DNA from: an uncultured Sutterella sp.
GTDB lineage: Bacteria; Pseudomonadota; Gammaproteobacteria; Burkholderiales; Burkholderiaceae_F
Length of the DNA: 26,149 nucleotides
Reading direction: 5' to 3'
NCBI GenBank assembly: GCA_905198475.1
Contig: CAJKCQ010000030.1
Location: 1 to 26,149 of the forward strand
Part shown: piece by piece, positions 21,961 through 26,149 of the stretch
Numbering within the stretch: the first letter of the stretch is position 1
How the letters are laid out: every line of letters starts with the position of its first letter
Translations under genes and position numbers: made by a program
Notes under the pieces: generated by a model
The model's input: the letters and a program-made list of their open reading frames with translations, nothing else
The model's database searches: none
What the model was told of the DNA's origin: nothing

Positions 21961-23991
21961 CTAGTTCTCGGCGGATGCGCCGAAGGCCGCGGTCCGCAGG
22001 CGCTTGATCTCCTCGCGGATGCGTGCGGCGTTCTCAAAGTCGAGGTCGCGCGCATAGGCCATCATCTGCGCTTCGAGCGCCTTGAGGCGCGCCGAAAGCG
22101 CCTTCTCGTCGCCCGCGGCGGCCGCCTCATCGGCGCGCGCGTCGGCCGAGGCCGCGACGTCGGGTCCGCGGTAGACGCCGTCGATGATCTCGCGGATCTC
22201 CTTCACGACCCCGCGCGGCGTGATGCCGTGGGCCGCGTTGAAGGCCTCCTGCTTGGCGCGGCGGCGTTCGGTCTCCGTGAGCGCGGCGCGCATGGAGTCC
22301 GTCACCCGGTCGCCGTAGAGGATCGCGCGCCCGTGGAGGTTGCGCGCGGCGCGCCCGATCGTCTGGATGAGCGAGCGCGTGCTTCTCAGGAACCCCTCCT
22401 TGTCGGCGTCGAGGATGGCGACGAGGCACACCTCGGGGATATCGAGCCCTTCGCGCAGCAGGTTGATGCCGACGAGGACGTCGAACGCCCCCGCGCGCAG
22501 GTCGCGGATGATCTCCACGCGCTCGACCGTGTCGATGTCGGAGTGGAGGTAGCGCACCCGCACGCCCTGGTCGGAGAGAAAGTCCGTGAGATCCTCGGCC
22601 ATCTTCTTCGTGAGCGTGGTGACGAGCACGCGCCCGCCCGTGCGGGTGGTCTCGGTGATCTCCGAGAGGAGGTCGTCGACCTGCGTGACGGCCGGGCGCA
22701 CCTCGACGGCGGGGTCGACGAGCCCGGTCGGACGCACGACCTGCTCGACCACCTCGCCCCCGCTCTTCTCGAGCTCGTATTCGGCGGGCGTAGCGGAGAC
22801 GAAGATCGAGCGGCGCATCTTGCGCTCGAACTCATCAAAGCGCAGCGGCCGGTTGTCGAGCGCCGAGGGGAGGCGGAAGCCGTAGCGCACAAGGGTCTCC
22901 TTTCTCGCGCGGTCGCCGCGGTACATGCCGCCGAGCTGCCCCATCATCACGTGGCTCTCGTCGAAGAACATCAGTGCGTCGGGCGGCAGGTAGTCGATGA
23001 GGCAGGGCGGGGCGACCCCGGGCGCGAGGCCCGTGAGGTGGCGCGAGTAGTTCTCGATCCCCTTGCAGAACCCGACCTGGTCGAGCATCTCGAGGTCGAA
23101 GGTCGTGCGCTGCTCGAGGCGCTGCGCCTCAACAAGGAGGTTTTCGCGCAGGAGCTCGGCCTTTCGTTCGGCGAGCTCCGCCTTGATCGTCCCGATCGCG
23201 CGGACGATGTCCTCGCGGGGCGTGACGTAGTGGCTCGCCGGGTAGACCACGAACCGCGGCACCTTTTGGAGCACCTTGCCGGTGATCGGGTCGAAGAGGA
23301 GGATCGCGTCCACCTCGTCGTCGAAGAGCTCGATGCGCACGGCCGTCTCCGCATGCTCCGCGGGGAAGACGTCGATCGTGTCGCCGCGCACCCGGAAGGT
23401 GCCGCGGGCGAACTCCATCTCGGTGCGCTTGTACTGCATGCGCACGAGCTGCCCAATGAGCGCCCGCTGCGGCTTCATGTCGCCCGTGCGCAGGATGAGG
23501 CGCATCTCGGTGTAGCTCTCGGGCGCGCCGATGCCGTAGATCGAGGAGACGGTGGCGACGAGGATGGTGTCGCGCCGCTCGAGGATCGACTTCGTCGCGG
23601 CGAGCCGCATCTGCTCGATGTGCTCGTTCACCGCCGCGTCCTTCTCGATGAAGAGGTCGCGCGCGGGCACGTAGGCCTCCGGCTGGTAGAAGTCGTAGTA
23701 GGAGACGAAGTACTCGACGGCGTTCTCCGGGAAGAAGTCGCGCATCTCCGCGTAGGTCTGGGCGGCGAGCGTCTTGTTGGGCGCGAAGATGATCGCGGGC
23801 ACGCCCGCGCGGGCGATCACGTTCGCCATCGTGTAGGTCTTCCCCGACCCGGTGACGCCGAGAAGCGTCTGGAACATCAGTCCGTTCTCGAGCCCCTGCG
23901 TGAGCTTCTCGATCGCCTGCGGTTGGTCGCCCGCAGGGGGAAAGGGCTCGTGAAGGATGAAGGGCGAGTTCGGGTAGGTGACGGTCTGCAC
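21961..23991 (-). CDS. uvrB: Excinuclease ABC subunit UvrB
   Basis: 676 residues, the normal size. Walker A GVTGSGKT is at 45-52, the damage-binding beta-hairpin at 98-109 (YYDFYQPEAYVP), the motif DESHVMMGQLGGMYRGDR, helicase motifs LREGLDIPEVCLVAILDADK and QTIGRAARN, and the C-terminal UVR motif that binds UvrC (ARDLDFENAARIREEI). UvrB receives damaged DNA from UvrA and holds it for UvrC incision. The start codon is GTG at 23991 with AGGA nine bases upstream. The hairpin has F101 where Tyr is usual. I found no LexA-type box upstream. Confidence 0.97.
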   Translation of the reverse strand: MQTVTYPNSPFILHEPFPPAGDQPQAIEKLTQGLENGLMFQTLLGVTGSGKTYTMANVIARAGVPAIIFAPNKTLAAQTYAEMRDFFPENAVEYFVSYYDFYQPEAYVPARDLFIEKDAAVNEHIEQMRLAATKSILERRDTILVATVSSIYGIGAPESYTEMRLILRTGDMKPQRALIGQLVRMQYKRTEMEFARGTFRVRGDTIDVFPAEHAETAVRIELFDDEVDAILLFDPITGKVLQKVPRFVVYPASHYVTPREDIVRAIGTIKAELAERKAELLRENLLVEAQRLEQRTTFDLEMLDQVGFCKGIENYSRHLTGLAPGVAPPCLIDYLPPDALMFFDESHVMMGQLGGMYRGDRARKETLVRYGFRLPSALDNRPLRFDEFERKMRRSIFVSATPAEYELEKSGGEVVEQVVRPTGLVDPAVEVRPAVTQVDDLLSEITETTRTGGRVLVTTLTKKMAEDLTDFLSDQGVRVRYLHSDIDTVERVEIIRDLRAGAFDVLVGINLLREGLDIPEVCLVAILDADKEGFLRSTRSLIQTIGRAARNLHGRAILYGDRVTDSMRAALTETERRRAKQEAFNAAHGITPRGVVKEIREIIDGVYRGPDVAASADARADEAAAAGDEKALSARLKALEAQMMAYARDLDFENAARIREEIKRLRTAAFGASAEN

Positions 23992-24137
23992 GAAAGGCGG
24001 TCCTGGGAAGAGGGAAATCCCTCCATTTTACGGAGAGCGCCCTCCCCGCGCGTACACCGGACCCAAAAAGAATCTATGAACATCAACAAATTGCGTCAGA
24101 ATGCCTGCCGTAGTTACATTTTGTTACATTCTGGAAC

Positions 24138-24166
24138 TTGCGGAAATGAAGGAAGCCACATAAACT
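24138..24166 (+). promoter_or_regulatory. Promoter of tRNA-Asn
   Basis: TTGCGG (24138-24143), a 17-bp spacer and TAAACT (24161-24166) lie 13 bases before the tRNA. A direct repeat GTTACATT (24113-24120 and 24123-24130), one helical turn apart, lies just upstream and could be an UP-type or activator element. Confidence 0.55.
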
Positions 24167-24179
24167 TCACAGCCTTGAT

Positions 24180-24255
24180 TCCCCGATAGCTCAGTCGGTA
24201 GAGCGACGGACTGTTAATCCGCAGGTCGCTGGTTCGAACCCAGCTCGGGGAGCCA
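24180..24255 (+). tRNA. tRNA-Asn (GUU)
   Basis: 76 bases. The acceptor stem TCCCCGA pairs with TCGGGGA, followed by discriminator G and encoded CCA. D arm AGCTCAGTCGGTAGAGC, anticodon loop CTGTTAAT with anticodon GTT, T arm CTGGTTCGAACCCAG. All arms fold normally. It is a single tRNA gene flanked by its own promoter and terminator. Confidence 0.97.
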
Positions 24256-24268
24256 AGAATTCCGAAGG

Positions 24269-24300
24269 GAGCGCTGATTGTTGATCAGCGCTCTTTTTTT
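24269..24300 (+). terminator. Rho-independent terminator of tRNA-Asn
   Basis: GAGCGCTGAT, loop TGTTG, ATCAGCGCTC (10 bp, perfect) followed by seven T. It lies 14 bases after the tRNA. Confidence 0.93.
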
Positions 24301-24468
24301 GTCCATCAATTGTCTGCGTCTTCGCACTCAGGGTCCATCACCCTTGCGCAGAGCGCGCGCCCCACGCGTCCGGACTTCCGGAAAAGCGCTACGCAATTCG
24401 CCCGAGAGTCGCTGACGGATCCGGGTGGAAGGCCCTCCCCCGCAGAGCCCTCCCGCCGCCGGGACTCC

Positions 24469-24474
24469 TAGAAT
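24469..24474 (+). promoter_or_regulatory. Possible -10 box (TAGAAT) of the first dehydrogenase gene
   Basis: TAGAAT 36 bases before the ATG at 24511, without a clear -35. The remainder of 24302-24510 is GC-rich and holds no gene. Confidence 0.35.
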
Positions 24475-24510
24475 CAGTGGCATCGTCACTGCGTCCAGGA
24501 GGACCCACAC

Positions 24511-25566
24511 ATGCGCCACAGCGCCGAAACGCTCCGACGCGCCGCCCAAGGGTGGCTCGCCGCCACCGGGAGCGACCCCTATGAAGCCGAGGTCGTCGCC
24601 GACCATCTCGTCAACGCCAATCTCCGCGGCCACGACAGCCACGGCGTCGGCATGATCGCCGTCTACCGGGCGTTCCTCAAGGACGGGCGTCTGAGGCCCA
24701 ACACCGCCCCGCGGATCCTCAACGACCGCGGCGCCATCCTGCAGTTCTCGGGCGACCGCGGCTACGGCCAGAGGATTGGGCACGACGCGACCGAGCAGGC
24801 GATCGCCCGCGCGAAGGAGACGGGCATCTGCATGTACACGATCGCGAACACCTGCCACCTCGGGCGCATCGGCACCTACGGCGAACAGTGTGCGGACGCG
24901 GGCATGGTGTCGCTCCACTTCGTGAACGTCACCCACCTCGATCCGCTCGTCGCCCCCTGGGGCGGCGCGGACGCCCGCTTCGGCACCAACCCCTTCTGCT
25001 GCGCGATTCCCGCGACCGAAAAGAACGGCCGCTTCATCCTCGACTTCGCCACCTCGATCGTGGCGATGGGCAAGACCCGCGTCGCCTACCTCGCGAAGAA
25101 GCGCTTCCCGCAGCCCGTGATGCTCGATGCCAAGGGCCAGCCCACCGACGACCCGAAGGTAATGTGGGAGGACCCGAAGGGTTCGCTCATGCCGATGGGG
25201 CTCTACAAAGGCGCGGGGCTCTGCTTCGCCTGCGAGCTCCTTGCGGGCCTCCTCTCGACGGGCGGCACCAACGCGCCCTCGCTTCTTGAGCGCGACGGCA
25301 CGATCGTCAACAACATGACGAGCATCGTGATCGACCCGAAGGCGCTCTGCGACCTCACGTGGATGAAGCGCGAGATGGACGCGATGATCGAATACGTGAA
25401 GGCCTCGCCCGAACCCGATCCGAAGGGGAACCCGATCCTGGAGCCCGGCGAAATCGAGCGTGAGCGCACGGCCGAGCGCACCGCGAACGGCGTCGAGATC
25501 TCCGAGGGCGAATGGGCGAAGATCCGCGAAACCTGCGCCGAGGCGGGCGTCGAGGTCGAGGACTGA
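24511..25566 (+). CDS. Ldh2/MDH2-family NAD(P)-dependent malate/L-lactate-type dehydrogenase, copy 1
   Basis: 351 residues. This family (LDH2/MDH2/ComC/YlbC-like) is unrelated to classical malate dehydrogenase and reduces 2-oxoacids or oxidises 2-hydroxyacids with NAD(P). The conserved stretches are RGHDSHGVGMI (40-50), ANTCHLGRIGTYGEQC with the catalytic His near 116, and the cofactor loop APWGGADARFGTNPFCCAIPA, then ILDFATSIVAMGK. The exact substrate (malate, lactate, ureidoglycolate or sulfolactate) cannot be told from the sequence. The start ATG has a strong site GGAGG. A very similar gene follows 48 bases downstream in the same direction. Confidence 0.9.
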   Translation: MRHSAETLRRAAQGWLAATGSDPYEAEVVADHLVNANLRGHDSHGVGMIAVYRAFLKDGRLRPNTAPRILNDRGAILQFSGDRGYGQRIGHDATEQAIARAKETGICMYTIANTCHLGRIGTYGEQCADAGMVSLHFVNVTHLDPLVAPWGGADARFGTNPFCCAIPATEKNGRFILDFATSIVAMGKTRVAYLAKKRFPQPVMLDAKGQPTDDPKVMWEDPKGSLMPMGLYKGAGLCFACELLAGLLSTGGTNAPSLLERDGTIVNNMTSIVIDPKALCDLTWMKREMDAMIEYVKASPEPDPKGNPILEPGEIERERTAERTANGVEISEGEWAKIRETCAEAGVEVED

Positions 25567-25614
25567 GTCCCCAGAGCGGCAGAACACCAACACGCACGAC
25601 AAGGAACAGCACCG

Positions 25615-26149
25615 ATGCGCCACAGCGAACACGAACTCAGAAACGCCGCCGAGAAGTGGCTCTCCGCCACCGGCAGCAACGCCTATGAAGCGAAGGTGGT
25701 CGCCGACCACCTCGTCAACGCCAACCTGCGCGGCCACGACAGCCACGGCGTCGGCATGATCGCCATCTACCGCGACTTCATCCAGGACGGGAGGCTCAAG
25801 CCCAACACCGCGCCCCGCCTTCTCAACGACCGCGGCTCGATCCTGCAGTTCGCGGGCGACCGCGGCTACGGCCAGAGAATCGGCCACGATGCGACCGAAC
25901 AGGCGATCGCCCGCGCCAAGGAGACGGGCCTCTGCCTCTACACGATCGCCAACACCTGCCACCTCGGGCGCATCGGCACCTACGGCGAGCAGTGCGCGGA
26001 CGCCGGCATGGTGTCGCTCCACTTCGTGAACGTACAGCACTTCCAGCCGCTCGTCGCCCCCTGGGGCGGCTCGGACGCGCGCTTCGGCACGAATCCCTTC
26101 TGCTGCGCGATTCCCGCGACCGAAAAGAACGGCCGCTTCATCCTCGACT
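25615..26149 (+). CDS. Ldh2/MDH2-family dehydrogenase, copy 2, cut by the window end
   Basis: The first 178 residues are present and the frame is open to the last base. The start ATG at 25615 has AAGGAA upstream. The product begins MRHSEHELRNAAEKWLSATG and shares RGHDSHGVGMI, ANTCHLGRIGTYGEQC and RFGTNPFCCAIPA with copy 1. Aligned by eye without gaps over 178 residues, about 24 differ. Differences cluster in the first 30 residues and at 141-144 (copy 1 THLD, copy 2 QHFQ), just before the cofactor loop, which could alter substrate choice. Probably an in-tandem duplicate in one transcription unit. Confidence 0.9.
   Translation, partial: MRHSEHELRNAAEKWLSATGSNAYEAKVVADHLVNANLRGHDSHGVGMIAIYRDFIQDGRLKPNTAPRLLNDRGSILQFAGDRGYGQRIGHDATEQAIARAKETGLCLYTIANTCHLGRIGTYGEQCADAGMVSLHFVNVQHFQPLVAPWGGSDARFGTNPFCCAIPATEKNGRFILD

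Noticed and set aside
23992..24179. LexA (SOS) box upstream of uvrB
   Set aside because: No CTG-N10-CAG palindrome is present between the uvrB start and the tRNA.
21589..24189. A long open plus-strand frame (866 codons) opposite uvrB and the phosphatase gene
   Set aside because: It is antisense to clear UvrB and phosphatase genes, its product is rich in R, H, D, V and E without any domain, and such frames are expected in GC-rich DNA.
1..26149. CRISPR arrays, prophage genes or a defence island
   Set aside because: No regularly spaced repeats, no integrase, phage structural genes or nuclease/helicase cassettes were seen apart from the IS-type end at the left edge.

Overview
The window is GC-rich (only a few AT-rich leaders) and looks like the chromosome of a betaproteobacterium. 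The gene order uvrB / low-molecular-weight phosphatase / iscR-iscS-iscU-iscA-hscB-hscA-fdx-iscX, and the order recJ / prfB / lysS, are typical of Burkholderiales. The autotransporter, the DUF711 (UPF0210)/ACT pair and the Ldh2-type dehydrogenases would suit a gut-associated family such as Sutterellaceae. That family placement is inference; no rRNA or marker comparison was possible.

Layout. (1) Bases 1-54 look like the right end of an IS200/IS605-type (TnpB) element, joined directly to the last third of an MFS transporter gene (55-480) that is also frameshifted. (2) 574-2982 (minus) is a type V autotransporter. (3) 3300-8306 (minus) holds a DUF711 protein with its ACT-domain partner, a TatD-family hydrolase, and lolD-lolC for lipoprotein export. 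(4) 8447-15022 (plus) holds a conserved unknown gene coupled to recJ, prfB with its programmed +1 frameshift, lysS, and a DUF4743/Nudix hydrolase. (5) 15261-21030 (minus) is a complete isc iron-sulfur cluster operon with an IscR-type promoter region. (6) 21276-23991 (minus) holds a low-molecular-weight phosphotyrosine phosphatase and uvrB. (7) 24180-24255 (plus) is tRNA-Asn(GUU) with its own promoter and terminator. (8) 24511 to the end (plus) holds two tandem, very similar Ldh2/MDH2-type dehydrogenases; the second runs off the window.

How the genes work together. In the isc operon IscS supplies sulfur, IscU is the scaffold, HscB/HscA release the cluster from IscU (which carries the LPPVK motif HscA recognises), IscA and Fdx act in carrier and electron-transfer roles, IscX modulates IscS, and IscR reads cluster status to control the operon. 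Two IscR type-1-like palindromes flank the predicted promoter. RNA structures between iscS and iscU and between hscB and hscA suggest that expression may be tuned inside the operon. LolC and LolD form the inner-membrane lipoprotein release machine. RecJ and UvrB serve DNA repair, and PrfB and LysS serve translation.

Most of the window is conserved core genome. The least ordinary parts are the TnpB-type element end in the MFS gene, the uncharacterised ACT/DUF711 pair, the unknown recJ partner, the RNA structures in the isc operon, and the tandem dehydrogenase duplication. I see no CRISPR array, prophage or defence cassette.
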